This document shows positions 1 to 6,581 of a stretch of DNA of 6,581 nucleotides, piece after piece (position 1 is the first letter of the stretch; each line of letters starts with the position of its first letter). Location: positions 1-6,581 of the forward strand of contig JABUUX010000440.1 in assembly GCA_021442965.1 (NCBI GenBank), in the 5' to 3' direction. The notes beneath the pieces are model-generated. The model ran no database searches. It was not told the DNA's origin and saw only the letters and a program-made list of their open reading frames with translations. This DNA is from Treponema sp. (GTDB lineage Bacteria; Spirochaetota; Spirochaetia; Treponematales; Treponemataceae). The translations under genes and the position numbers were made by a program.

Positions 1-731
1 TGAGAAGCGATTGGAGACCAACCGTCTGCAACAGAGTTTCCGCTCTTTCCTTCCATAACAGTCTGAGGATTTGCAAAAGAGTTGTAGAGTCCCATCCATG
101 TTTCGCGGTCAGTATCAAATCCGTCAATTTTTTCATTACAAGAGTAAAAACTGAAGTGATTGCGGCGTTCACGATATTCTGTTTTATGGTAGATTGCGCT
201 TCCGTCAATTTCAACTTCACCGGTAGAAAAGTTTCTCTGGAAGTTCTGGCAGTCGTCAGAAGCATTGTAAAGACACCATTCAACAAAAGAAACAAGAGAA
301 AGTTCTTTCTTTTCACGTGCCAGGTTTTTAAGAGTAATCATTTCTACTTCACAGTTTTCTCCGTTTGGAACCATGTAAAGTACATCAGCCTGAACATTAT
401 TCTTTTTAGAACTGATTTTAGAATAACCGAAACCATGGCGGCATTCGTAATAATCAAGCTTTGTTTTTGTAGGCTGCCAGCCTGGATTCCATACAGTTTT
501 TCCGTCTTTGATATAGAAGTAACGTCCGTTTGTATCAAGCGGAACATCATTGTAGCGGTAACGGGTAATACGACGAAGGCGGGCATCAGTATAAAAAGCA
601 TAACCGCCTGCTGTGTTTGACATAAGTGAGAAGAATTTCTCATTTCCAAGATAGTTGATCCATGGGTAAGGAGTCTGAACTTTTGTAATTACATACTCAC
701 GAGCCTTGTCATCAAAATAACCAAATTTCAT
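1..731 (-). CDS. cellobiose phosphorylase (GH94), N-terminal part, cut by window edge
   Basis: Reading leftward from the ATG at 731-729 gives 243 codons without a stop, then two bases of a further codon at the window edge. GH94 cellobiose phosphorylases are cytoplasmic enzymes that split cellobiose with phosphate into glucose 1-phosphate and glucose, saving ATP. The visible protein starts MKFGYFDD and matches the family N-terminus, as I remember it, almost throughout: PYPWINYLG (21-29), [10 protein letters not shown] (38-47), [13 protein letters not shown] (49-61), [12 protein letters not shown] (95-106), [13 protein letters not shown] (163-175), [12 protein letters not shown] (181-192) and [11 protein letters not shown] (233-243). 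This is the N-terminal beta-sandwich. The helical barrel with the catalytic Asp lies outside the window (family length is about 800 residues). A cellodextrin phosphorylase or another GH94 member is less likely, because the similarity to cellobiose phosphorylases is continuous. The start is fixed by AAGAGG six bases upstream. The gene is divergent from the lipoprotein pair. Confidence 0.93.
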   Translation of the reverse strand, partial: MKFGYFDDKAREYVITKVQTPYPWINYLGNEKFFSLMSNTAGGYAFYTDARLRRITRYRYNDVPLDTNGRYFYIKDGKTVWNPGWQPTKTKLDYYECRHGFGYSKISSKKNNVQADVLYMVPNGENCEVEMITLKNLAREKKELSLVSFVEWCLYNASDDCQNFQRNFSTGEVEIDGSAIYHKTEYRERRNHFSFYSCNEKIDGFDTDRETWMGLYNSFANPQTVMEGKSGNSVADGWSPIAS

Positions 732-737
732 ATGAAA

Positions 738-743
738 CCTCTT
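738..743 (-). promoter_or_regulatory. ribosome binding site of cellobiose phosphorylase
   Basis: On the minus strand AAGAGG stands six bases before the ATG at 731. This is good Shine-Dalgarno spacing and supports the chosen start. It also argues that this organism uses classical SD initiation, unlike Bacteroidetes. Confidence 0.75.
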
Positions 744-746
744 TAT

Positions 747-758
747 AACGAAAACGTT
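747..758. promoter_or_regulatory. candidate LacI-family operator (AACG-AAAA-CGTT)
   Basis: The 12 bases aacgaaaacgtt have perfectly inverted AACG/CGTT half-sites around an AAAA centre. AACG-type half-sites with inner CG steps are typical of LacI/GalR-family sugar repressors. The site lies 12 bases downstream of the phosphorylase -10 box, so it falls at about +6 to +17 of the expected transcript and before the ribosome binding site, where a bound repressor would block transcription. Binding by such a regulator is inference; no regulator gene is visible in the window. Confidence 0.4.
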
Positions 759-770
759 GTAGTAAATCTC

Positions 771-798
771 ATTATATAATGGATTTTATCTTTGTCAA
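771..798 (-). promoter_or_regulatory. sigma70-type promoter of cellobiose phosphorylase
   Basis: On the minus strand the -35 box is TTGACA (798-793) and the -10 box is TATAAT (776-771). Both match the consensus at every base, with a 16-base spacer. A/T tracts (about 799-825) lie upstream of the -35 and could act as an UP element. Transcription should start near 764, leaving a leader of about 30 bases before the ATG at 731. So strong a promoter on a catabolic gene fits control by repression, perhaps through the nearby inverted repeat at 747-758. Confidence 0.75.
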
Positions 799-831
799 TT
801 TGAAAATGGAATTTTTAAAACATTTAACATG

Positions 832-849
832 ATTTTAGTCTGACAAAAT
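832..849. repeat. short imperfect inverted repeat over the rightward -35
   Basis: The arms ATTTT-(A)-GTC and GAC-AAAAT face each other around a single T at 841, with one unpaired A at 837. The repeat overlaps the CTGACA -35 candidate (840-845) of the lipoprotein operon, so it could be a small operator. It is short and AT-rich and may be chance. Confidence 0.25.
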
Positions 850-867
850 AGCAGTTTATGTCATAAC
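840..867 (+). promoter_or_regulatory. probable promoter of the lipoprotein operon
   Basis: CTGACA (840-845, five of six matches to the -35 consensus) is followed after 16 bases by CATAAC (862-867, four of six matches to the -10). A TG at 859-860 gives an extended -10 (TGTCATAAC). Transcription would begin near 874, about 30 bases before the ATG at 905. An alternative TTAACA at 824-829 has a poorer -10 partner (AATAGC, 847-852). This promoter is clearly weaker by consensus than the divergent one. Confidence 0.45.
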
Positions 868-897
868 CTTTACCTTATTCAAATAAACGACGATAAT

Positions 898-902
898 AGA
901 AG
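898..902 (+). promoter_or_regulatory. weak, closely placed ribosome binding site of first lipoprotein
   Basis: AGAAG ends only two bases before the ATG at 905, which is too close for efficient SD pairing, and no better purine run lies upstream. An in-frame TAA at 884-886 with no start codon between it and 905, plus the signal peptide that begins at once with MKRFNK, still make 905 the only sensible start. Translation may be inefficient. Confidence 0.35.
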
Positions 903-904
903 AT

Positions 905-3900
905 ATGAAAAGATTTAATAAAATTTATTTAATTGGATGTGTTTTTTTAAGTCTTCTGGCACTTTCCTGCCAGAATGAGCTTCTTCCAAACTCCATTGGA
1001 GAAGAACTAATTCCTTCCACAGAAAGCACTTCCAGACAGATTGAAAGCCCGGGGAACCTTAAAGTCTCAAGGGGCGGAAAACAAAAAATTTCTTTGAGCT
1101 GGGATGTTGTTTCAAAAGCAACCAAATATTACATCTATGCCTCAAGCACCCCTTTTGAGTCCTTTGAAAAAATAGGTGAAACAAGTGAATCAAACTTCAC
1201 ATACAATATCAACTCAGGGCTTACCAGATATTTCAAAGTAACTGCTATTAACTACAAAGATGCAGAATCTGCAGACAGTGTAATAGTAAAAGGCTCAAGC
1301 CTTGCCTGTCCTTCTATAAGCAGTATTGCAACAGAAACAAAAGACACCGGTTCTTCAACAACGGTTTTCTGGTACATGGAAAACGTAGAAGAATATCAGG
1401 AAAATGTAAGATATGAAATTTACTGTTACAACGGAACAAAGCAGGAAGCATTTGGATTGGTAAACGGTGCAGAAACAACCGTCTGTGCCTACACTTTTGA
1501 AAATCTGCCGCAAAATACAAATTTCCAGTTTCAGGTAACAGCATATCTGAATACAGCTCAGGATGAAACTGAAACAAGCATAATGATAGACGCACTTACC
1601 GCTGCAAAACAGACTCCTGACCCTGTAACAGACCTTAAAGCTTCATGGGCCGAAAGTCTTGATACTGTTACACTAAAATTCAAACTTCCGGAACCTTCAT
1701 ACATTAAAAACGGAAAAACAGCCGGTACCGACACCTATGAACAGTATCCTTTATATTTCAAAGTTTACAGACGCATTAAAGGTTCTGAACTTTGGACAAA
1801 AATTACAGACCACTTATACTGCGACGGAACTACTGCAGGACACGGAAGTACCGACCAGACCGTAATAAACACATGGTTTGATGAAAACTTTATTCCGGGA
1901 AAAGAAGTATCATTTAAAGATACAGGGCTTTCCAATGCTTCAGAGTATGAGTACAAAATCCAGTCTTACATAGACAATTACAAAAAAACTGACATTTCTT
2001 CAGACATCATTTCAGTGGCCTTTACTTCAGGACATACAGCTGCAAATCCTACTGTCATAACTAAAGATTTTTCTTATGACACAACTACAAATACTCAGGA
2101 CGGTTCAGCCATAAAAGCAGATGGAAAAATCTCTTTCCAAATGTCATGGAACAGCTACGGAAAAGAAAGCAACTACAAATTTGTTCTTCAGACTACAAAA
2201 ACTGAATTAAATTCTTCCGCAGAAGATGTAAAATTTGAAACCTTTACTACTTTGGACGAGCTGAACGCTGCAGAAAAAACCTTTCTTCTGGTAACCCAGG
2301 ACGATAACACAGGATATTTTACCAAAGATACAACAAACGAAGGTTACTACAACTTTACAGTTTACATTATAGAAAAATCTGCCGACGACCCAACAACCGA
2401 AGCAGAAGCTCAAAATCTATGCCTTGCTAAAACTTCTACCCCGGGAAAGATTCTTATTACAGGAAGAGACGGACTTCCAACCTTAAAAGGATTTGCCGTT
2501 AATGACGGATTTAAAGATAAAATCAATATTGAATGGGAATACGAAAATTCAGGATATCAGTATTTTTTAAGCCGCTATGAATGTGACAGTGACGGAAACC
2601 GCATTTCTGATGTAACAAATCTGAATAACAATTCGGCCATTACAATAAACGTTCAAGCAGGCAATACATTTACATACACAGACAATACAAACATAAAAAG
2701 CGGCTGCCGCTATGTATATATTCTTACAGCAAAAGATACAGACCTGGAAGTTCCGTCAAATCCACTTACAGGAGAAACTCTTGGAACACCAAATGTTCTT
2801 TTTGACCTGGACAGTGTAAAACATGACTCCATTACAGTCAGCTGGAACGATGTATTAAAAGCCACAAAATATACTGTTGATTTTATGGACGGTTCTACTT
2901 CATTAGGTTCCTTTGTTTACGATACAGAATCTCCTTCTGGAAACGACATCAGCCACAATAACGGAATATTTACCTGTTCAATACAAAAACCTTTAGGATA
3001 TGATGATGCTTTAAAATCCGGAAGTTCATGGACTGCAAAAATTACAGCAGAAAACAATTTGGATTCTACAACCGGAACAGAAAATGTATTTACTTTAGGA
3101 CCTAAAGCTGTAAAAAATCTTACAGCCTCTGTTGCAGAATCTCCTTCTGCCATTACCGTAACATGGGACGCAGTTCCTGGAGCTAAAGCATACGCTGTAA
3201 GACGTGCCAGATGTGATGTTGTTTCGGTAAATCAGGAAGACAGTTTGGATTCTGTAGATGTTTTTGCTTTTTCTGCAAATGGAGGTAATGTAACTTCAAA
3301 TAATACTATAATCCCAGCAGTAACAGCGGCTTCTAATAACGGAAAAATAATATTCACAGACAACGTTAAAGAGATAGTGACAGAAATACCTACACCATGG
3401 GAAATTAATCAGGACAAACTTGCATGGGGATTCCCGTATAAATACACAGTATTCCCATTGCAGGAAGGAGAAGATTTGCAAGCCGATGCTGGAGAAACGA
3501 CTGCAAAAATCGGTAACGTTACTTACTCAAATGCAAATAACACTGCCATAAGCAAAACAGGTTCTTGTATCGGTTATGGACATCAAGTTACCGCAACAAA
3601 AGCGGAAAATCCTATCAATGTTTCTATTTCTTGGAAAAAACCTTATATGGCTGGAATTACGGAACCTATTCCAACATTGTGGTTCAGTCCTTCAGGAAAA
3701 AATCAATGGCAGAAACACAATGCCATTATCAATTCTGGTAGCACATCTGCTATCGTTGCACTTTTAGGAGAGAATAACAGAACTGAAGCTTTTGATTATG
3801 CAGTGTCATATACAGATGGAAAACCTATAAACTCTTATATTTCAGATTTATCCAAAATAAAAGATCCATTAAGTAATAACATCGAAAGTATTAATAAAGG

Positions 3901-5002
3901 ATATGCTTTTGCAATTTCATTAAAAGGTGGAAACATAGAAAAGGAAATCTCAACGGGAGTTAAAGCCGAAAGCATGGAAGAATACTTTGAATGGATTCTT
4001 TGGGATTATTCAAAACGTGCTGTTGGACCTGATACAAACAGTTCTTATAAGCTTTATATTTTCAATAATGATTATTCAAGTTCAAACACCGACTGGAAGT
4101 TAATTGCAACAATAACACAAACAGGAAACACTTCAACAGTAAGTATTAATAATCCTTCCGAATACAATACGATAATTGAACAAAATGGTACCAACTCTAT
4201 AAAAGTAGCACCAAAGTCATTGTCCAACGGATTATATGACGGTTTACTTAAAGTTTTAAGAGACCCAAAACACTATGCAAAACTTGAAGTAACCAGAAAA
4301 GAAGGAGAAATAACAGCCAGCTATAATGACGGCAAATTTAAACCAATTAGTGCATCAGAAACTCAATTTGTAAATGACCCTGTATTTGGTTACCGCACCA
4401 TTACTGATACAGAATGGATAAAAACTACAATGCTTGCATATACACAGGCATTATATGTTACATGCGGTGATAATGGTGGAAAATGGAATACTGCAAAATA
4501 TCAGACAACAACATACTCAAACTCTCAGGGTTCCATACGAGCTGATAAAGATTGGGGAACAATTTCTTATACTATAACAGACTGGCGACCTGTAATAAAT
4601 ACAAAAACAGGTAATACCTGCCGTTCTTTCCTTACAGTTTCTAAACCTACACTTGGAGAGACTCTAGAAGCAAAAGGGACATTTGCTGCATTTGGTTTTG
4701 CAGAAGATAGTTATACTGATAAACTTGCAAAAACAACACTTACCGTTTTAGGAACAGAAAATATTTCAGACTATACAATTCCTTCAGAAAATTTCTCTGA
4801 CTCCTTAAGAGGTACCATTTATGTTACTTCTACAGGAAAAGGAAATGCAACTATTTCTTATAACAGAACTGGTACTGGTACCAGCGGAACTCTTTCTGCA
4901 TCAAATGAAACAGAAAGACGCAAATTAATTCCAATCCGTTACGACGGAGAAGATCATTGGTGGTTCCTTGACTCAAACGGAACAACCTACGGATGGTGGT
5001 AA
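905..5002 (+). CDS. large FN3-repeat lipoprotein with unassigned C-terminal region
   Basis: This is a complete 1365-residue protein. It has a lipoprotein signal: basic start MKRFNK, hydrophobic core, then LALSC with Cys22 as the lipidation site. The lipobox is relaxed (Ala at -3, Leu at -2, Ser at -1), as spirochaetes tolerate. A Ser/Thr/Glu linker (23-45) leads into FN3-like beta-sandwiches at roughly 46-130, 133-232, 237-376, 381-512, 524-625, 628-731, 733-870 and perhaps 891-975. The core Trp is visible at 66, 156, 415, 544, 647, 754 and 910; the third domain has Phe259 at the likely equivalent place. Domains 3, 4 and 7 are oversized and carry loop insertions. Residues about 976-1365 have no clear FN3 signature. 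They include two helix-like stretches (1023-1036, 1110-1126) and a Thr/Ser/Gly-rich beta-like end closing in DSNGTTYGWW. No catalytic motif was seen. The likely role is extracytoplasmic binding or adhesion; ligand unknown. It is co-transcribed with the next gene, two bases away. Confidence 0.9.
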   Translation: MKRFNKIYLIGCVFLSLLALSCQNELLPNSIGEELIPSTESTSRQIESPGNLKVSRGGKQKISLSWDVVSKATKYYIYASSTPFESFEKIGETSESNFTYNINSGLTRYFKVTAINYKDAESADSVIVKGSSLACPSISSIATETKDTGSSTTVFWYMENVEEYQENVRYEIYCYNGTKQEAFGLVNGAETTVCAYTFENLPQNTNFQFQVTAYLNTAQDETETSIMIDALTAAKQTPDPVTDLKASWAESLDTVTLKFKLPEPSYIKNGKTAGTDTYEQYPLYFKVYRRIKGSELWTKITDHLYCDGTTAGHGSTDQTVINTWFDENFIPGKEVSFKDTGLSNASEYEYKIQSYIDNYKKTDISSDIISVAFTSGHTAANPTVITKDFSYDTTTNTQDGSAIKADGKISFQMSWNSYGKESNYKFVLQTTKTELNSSAEDVKFETFTTLDELNAAEKTFLLVTQDDNTGYFTKDTTNEGYYNFTVYIIEKSADDPTTEAEAQNLCLAKTSTPGKILITGRDGLPTLKGFAVNDGFKDKINIEWEYENSGYQYFLSRYECDSDGNRISDVTNLNNNSAITINVQAGNTFTYTDNTNIKSGCRYVYILTAKDTDLEVPSNPLTGETLGTPNVLFDLDSVKHDSITVSWNDVLKATKYTVDFMDGSTSLGSFVYDTESPSGNDISHNNGIFTCSIQKPLGYDDALKSGSSWTAKITAENNLDSTTGTENVFTLGPKAVKNLTASVAESPSAITVTWDAVPGAKAYAVRRARCDVVSVNQEDSLDSVDVFAFSANGGNVTSNNTIIPAVTAASNNGKIIFTDNVKEIVTEIPTPWEINQDKLAWGFPYKYTVFPLQEGEDLQADAGETTAKIGNVTYSNANNTAISKTGSCIGYGHQVTATKAENPINVSISWKKPYMAGITEPIPTLWFSPSGKNQWQKHNAIINSGSTSAIVALLGENNRTEAFDYAVSYTDGKPINSYISDLSKIKDPLSNNIESINKGYAFAISLKGGNIEKEISTGVKAESMEEYFEWILWDYSKRAVGPDTNSSYKLYIFNNDYSSSNTDWKLIATITQTGNTSTVSINNPSEYNTIIEQNGTNSIKVAPKSLSNGLYDGLLKVLRDPKHYAKLEVTRKEGEITASYNDGKFKPISASETQFVNDPVFGYRTITDTEWIKTTMLAYTQALYVTCGDNGGKWNTAKYQTTTYSNSQGSIRADKDWGTISYTITDWRPVINTKTGNTCRSFLTVSKPTLGETLEAKGTFAAFGFAEDSYTDKLAKTTLTVLGTENISDYTIPSENFSDSLRGTIYVTSTGKGNATISYNRTGTGTSGTLSASNETERRKLIPIRYDGEDHWWFLDSNGTTYGWW
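4991..4999 (+). promoter_or_regulatory. ribosome binding site of second lipoprotein, inside the first gene's last codons
   Basis: GGATGGTGG is the only G-rich stretch before the ATG at 5005 and ends five bases from it. The same bases encode Gly-Trp-Trp, the last three residues of the upstream protein. The overlap implies translational coupling: ribosomes ending at 5000-5002 can restart at 5005. The match to AGGAGG is imperfect. Confidence 0.45.
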
Positions 5003-5004
5003 AC

Positions 5005-6581
5005 ATGAAAAAAACTTATTCCCTATTACTTATTATCCTCCTTACCCTCTCTCTTTCTTCCTGCTACCAGCTTTTTCAGGGAAAGATTCCTATGAATAAT
5101 GCTAAGCCTGGTACCACGCTTGATGAGGTTATGCAGGAAAAAGAAAAAATCTCTCAGCTTAAGGCACCTTCTCAAATTTTTGTTTCTCAGGGGCTTTTAT
5201 GCGATAAAATTGAAATCTCGTGGTCGGCAGTGGATTATGCTTCAAACTACCGTCTGGAGCGTGCTGTAAAAAATGCTTCCGATACAAAACTTCCGGAAGA
5301 TTCAGACTTTGAAGTAATTAAGGCTTCCGGGTCCAGCATTCTTTCATCTTCCTATGTTTCCGGCACAAAATACACAGACTTAATTTTACCAAATCCTTCC
5401 TATACCTCCGAAGAATACAATAAAATTTATTACTATCGTGTTAGTGCCGAAAACCCTCAGGCTGGATACACTTCAAGTGATTATGCAGTTTCAGAAAAGG
5501 CTTTCCTTTTTTCTCCTGTTCCAAATGTTTCTGCCTCTGCAGGTGAAAGTGAAGAAGAAGTTACAGTAACATGGAATGCTGTTCCAAAAGCCTCGTGGTA
5601 TAACATTTACCGCAGTGCTGACTCAACAAATGCAAATCCTGTTTTACTGAGTACAGTTTCGGGAAACGTGTTCCAATACTCAAATAAAATCGGAACAAGT
5701 GAACAGGGACTGGACTTTTACTACACTGTAAAAGCAGTAAACGCAAACAATCATTCTTCGGTAACAAGTGCTGTTTCATTGGGATACGCTCTAAAAAACG
5801 GTGCACCATCCCGTGTTACCGGAGTTAAAATTTCAAACGGAAAAGGACGCGGTGACGGACCTGCCTCGGATGGTATTGAAGTTTCATGGACTTCGGCCGG
5901 AGCCGACACAAAATATACTGTTTTCCGTTACTCTTCAAAAGATTCTTCCATTACCCAGCTTGCAACAGGATTAACCGCCACATCAGTTGTCGATAAAAAA
6001 GCCCTTAAACCGAATGTTTATTACTACTACAAGGTTCTTGCTTACAAAACCGTATCTAACGGAACGACAAATGAAGATATAAAAGGCCCTATGTCTACAG
6101 ACACTGCAGAAGGCTTTATCATTTCTCCTCCGGAAGATATTGCTGTAAATAAAATCGGAAGCCGGTGTGAAATTAAATTCAGCCAGACAATCGGCGAAAA
6201 AGGCTTCCTTTCAGATTCCGGAAACTCTACAGATTACAACACATACTCTTACATTATAAAAGGCGGAAACGACCAGAACGATATTTCACAAACAGTAACC
6301 TTTGAAGAAGTGTACCCGGTAAACGGTTACTACACAGTTATTGCAAATGAATATTACAAATTCTATCAGATTTTTGCAAAAAACGATAAGGGTAAAGAAA
6401 GTGCTGCAAGCTCAATAGTTGCCCCAAGTCCAAGTCCTTGTCAAAATGTAAAAGCTACAAAAGCTGCATTTATTGAAGGCGAAATGACTGTAGCAACTTC
6501 AAACCACAACAACACATGGACTGGAGCAAATGCAAACGAAGTATTCCCTGTAAAAATCACCTGGGAAGCCCCAAAAGACGG
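5005..6581 (+). CDS. second FN3-repeat lipoprotein, 3' end outside the window
   Basis: ATG at 5005 opens a frame with 525 codons and no stop to the window end. The signal peptide MKKTYSLLLI... ends in the lipobox LSSC with lipidation at Cys20. A linker with a short charged, helix-like stretch (39-52) follows. FN3-like domains lie at about 53-168, 171-262, 267-372 and 375-474, and a fifth begins near 478. Core Trp residues are at 73, 190, 295 and 520; the fourth domain has Phe392 instead. The tyrosine-rich F-strand pattern recurs as YYYRVSAEN (142-150), FYYTVKAVN (238-246) and YYYYKVLAY (339-347). An RGD tripeptide sits at 282-284. The first domain aligns with that of the upstream lipoprotein, so the two look paralogous. 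The spacing of two bases indicates one operon. Starting at Met30 (5092) would lose the signal peptide. Function is unknown; a surface or periplasmic binding protein is likely. A C-terminal effector or carbohydrate-binding domain could lie beyond the edge. Confidence 0.88.
   Translation, partial: MKKTYSLLLIILLTLSLSSCYQLFQGKIPMNNAKPGTTLDEVMQEKEKISQLKAPSQIFVSQGLLCDKIEISWSAVDYASNYRLERAVKNASDTKLPEDSDFEVIKASGSSILSSSYVSGTKYTDLILPNPSYTSEEYNKIYYYRVSAENPQAGYTSSDYAVSEKAFLFSPVPNVSASAGESEEEVTVTWNAVPKASWYNIYRSADSTNANPVLLSTVSGNVFQYSNKIGTSEQGLDFYYTVKAVNANNHSSVTSAVSLGYALKNGAPSRVTGVKISNGKGRGDGPASDGIEVSWTSAGADTKYTVFRYSSKDSSITQLATGLTATSVVDKKALKPNVYYYYKVLAYKTVSNGTTNEDIKGPMSTDTAEGFIISPPEDIAVNKIGSRCEIKFSQTIGEKGFLSDSGNSTDYNTYSYIIKGGNDQNDISQTVTFEEVYPVNGYYTVIANEYYKFYQIFAKNDKGKESAASSIVAPSPSPCQNVKATKAAFIEGEMTVATSNHNNTWTGANANEVFPVKITWEAPKD

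Noticed and set aside
156..620. A 154-codon open frame on the plus strand
   Set aside because: It lies wholly antisense to the cellobiose phosphorylase gene, whose product is conserved throughout. The predicted peptide resembles no family I recognise and has no ribosome binding site.
344..649. A 101-codon minus-strand frame
   Set aside because: It is a frame-shifted shadow of the phosphorylase gene on the same strand.
1314..1595. Several minus-strand frames of 61-93 codons within the first lipoprotein gene (for example this one, 1765-1956, 2207-2413 and 2917-3153)
   Set aside because: They are antisense to a continuous, clearly coding 1365-codon gene and have no start signals or recognisable products.
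2925..3149. A 15-base direct repeat (cagaatctccttctg) at 2925-2939 and 3135-3149, exactly 210 bases apart and in the same frame
   Set aside because: The flanks do not match, and the two copies fall at different places in their domains (TESPSG and AESPSA). Shared codon preference is enough to explain it, so I do not call a recent duplication.
3576..3767. A 63-codon plus-strand frame inside the first lipoprotein gene
   Set aside because: It is an out-of-frame overlap with the coding sequence, without a convincing ribosome binding site or recognisable product.
3841..3900. Locally low GC in the later part of the first lipoprotein gene (14 of 60 by hand count, versus 24 of 60 at 1621-1680)
   Set aside because: Nearby lines return to 33-37 percent GC and the frame is unbroken, so this is ordinary variation rather than evidence of a transferred segment.
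4868..4877. A short palindrome (ctggtaccag) near the end of the first lipoprotein gene
   Set aside because: Ten bases inside coding sequence with no U-tract or operator context; probably a by-product of the Gly-Thr codons.
5561..5809. An 82-codon minus-strand frame
   Set aside because: It is antisense to the second lipoprotein gene, which is open across the whole stretch with FN3-like coding content.

Overview
The window looks like a low-GC, diderm, carbohydrate-fermenting bacterium. A gut or rumen treponeme (Spirochaetes) is my best guess. The reasons are the cellobiose phosphorylase of clostridial/treponemal type, two lipoproteins with a relaxed or ordinary lipobox carrying long arrays of fibronectin type III (FN3) repeats, E. 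coli-like promoter elements and a clear Shine-Dalgarno site on the phosphorylase gene. The taxon is an inference and was not tested by any search.

Layout: (1) Positions 1-731, minus strand, hold the first 243 codons of a GH94 cellobiose phosphorylase, cut by the window edge. (2) Positions 732-904 are a 173-base divergent intergenic region. It has a full-consensus promoter (TTGACA, 16 bases, TATAAT) reading left, a LacI-type operator candidate just downstream of it, a weaker promoter reading right, and a small inverted repeat over the rightward -35. (3) Positions 905-5002, plus strand, encode a complete 1365-residue lipoprotein with about seven or eight FN3-like domains, followed by a long C-terminal region I cannot assign. 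(4) Positions 5005-6581, plus strand, encode a second FN3-array lipoprotein that begins two bases after the first one stops. It is open to the window end (525 codons visible).

The two lipoproteins share the same plan (signal peptide with lipobox, short linker, FN3 array) and align over their first FN3 domain, so they look like paralogues made from one transcript. They are probably anchored in a membrane and extend outward as binding or adhesion proteins. The phosphorylase is a cytoplasmic enzyme that splits imported cellobiose. Sharing a control region with it makes a link to plant-fibre sugars conceivable, but divergent neighbours need not be functionally related. No RNA gene, mobile element, CRISPR array or terminator was seen.
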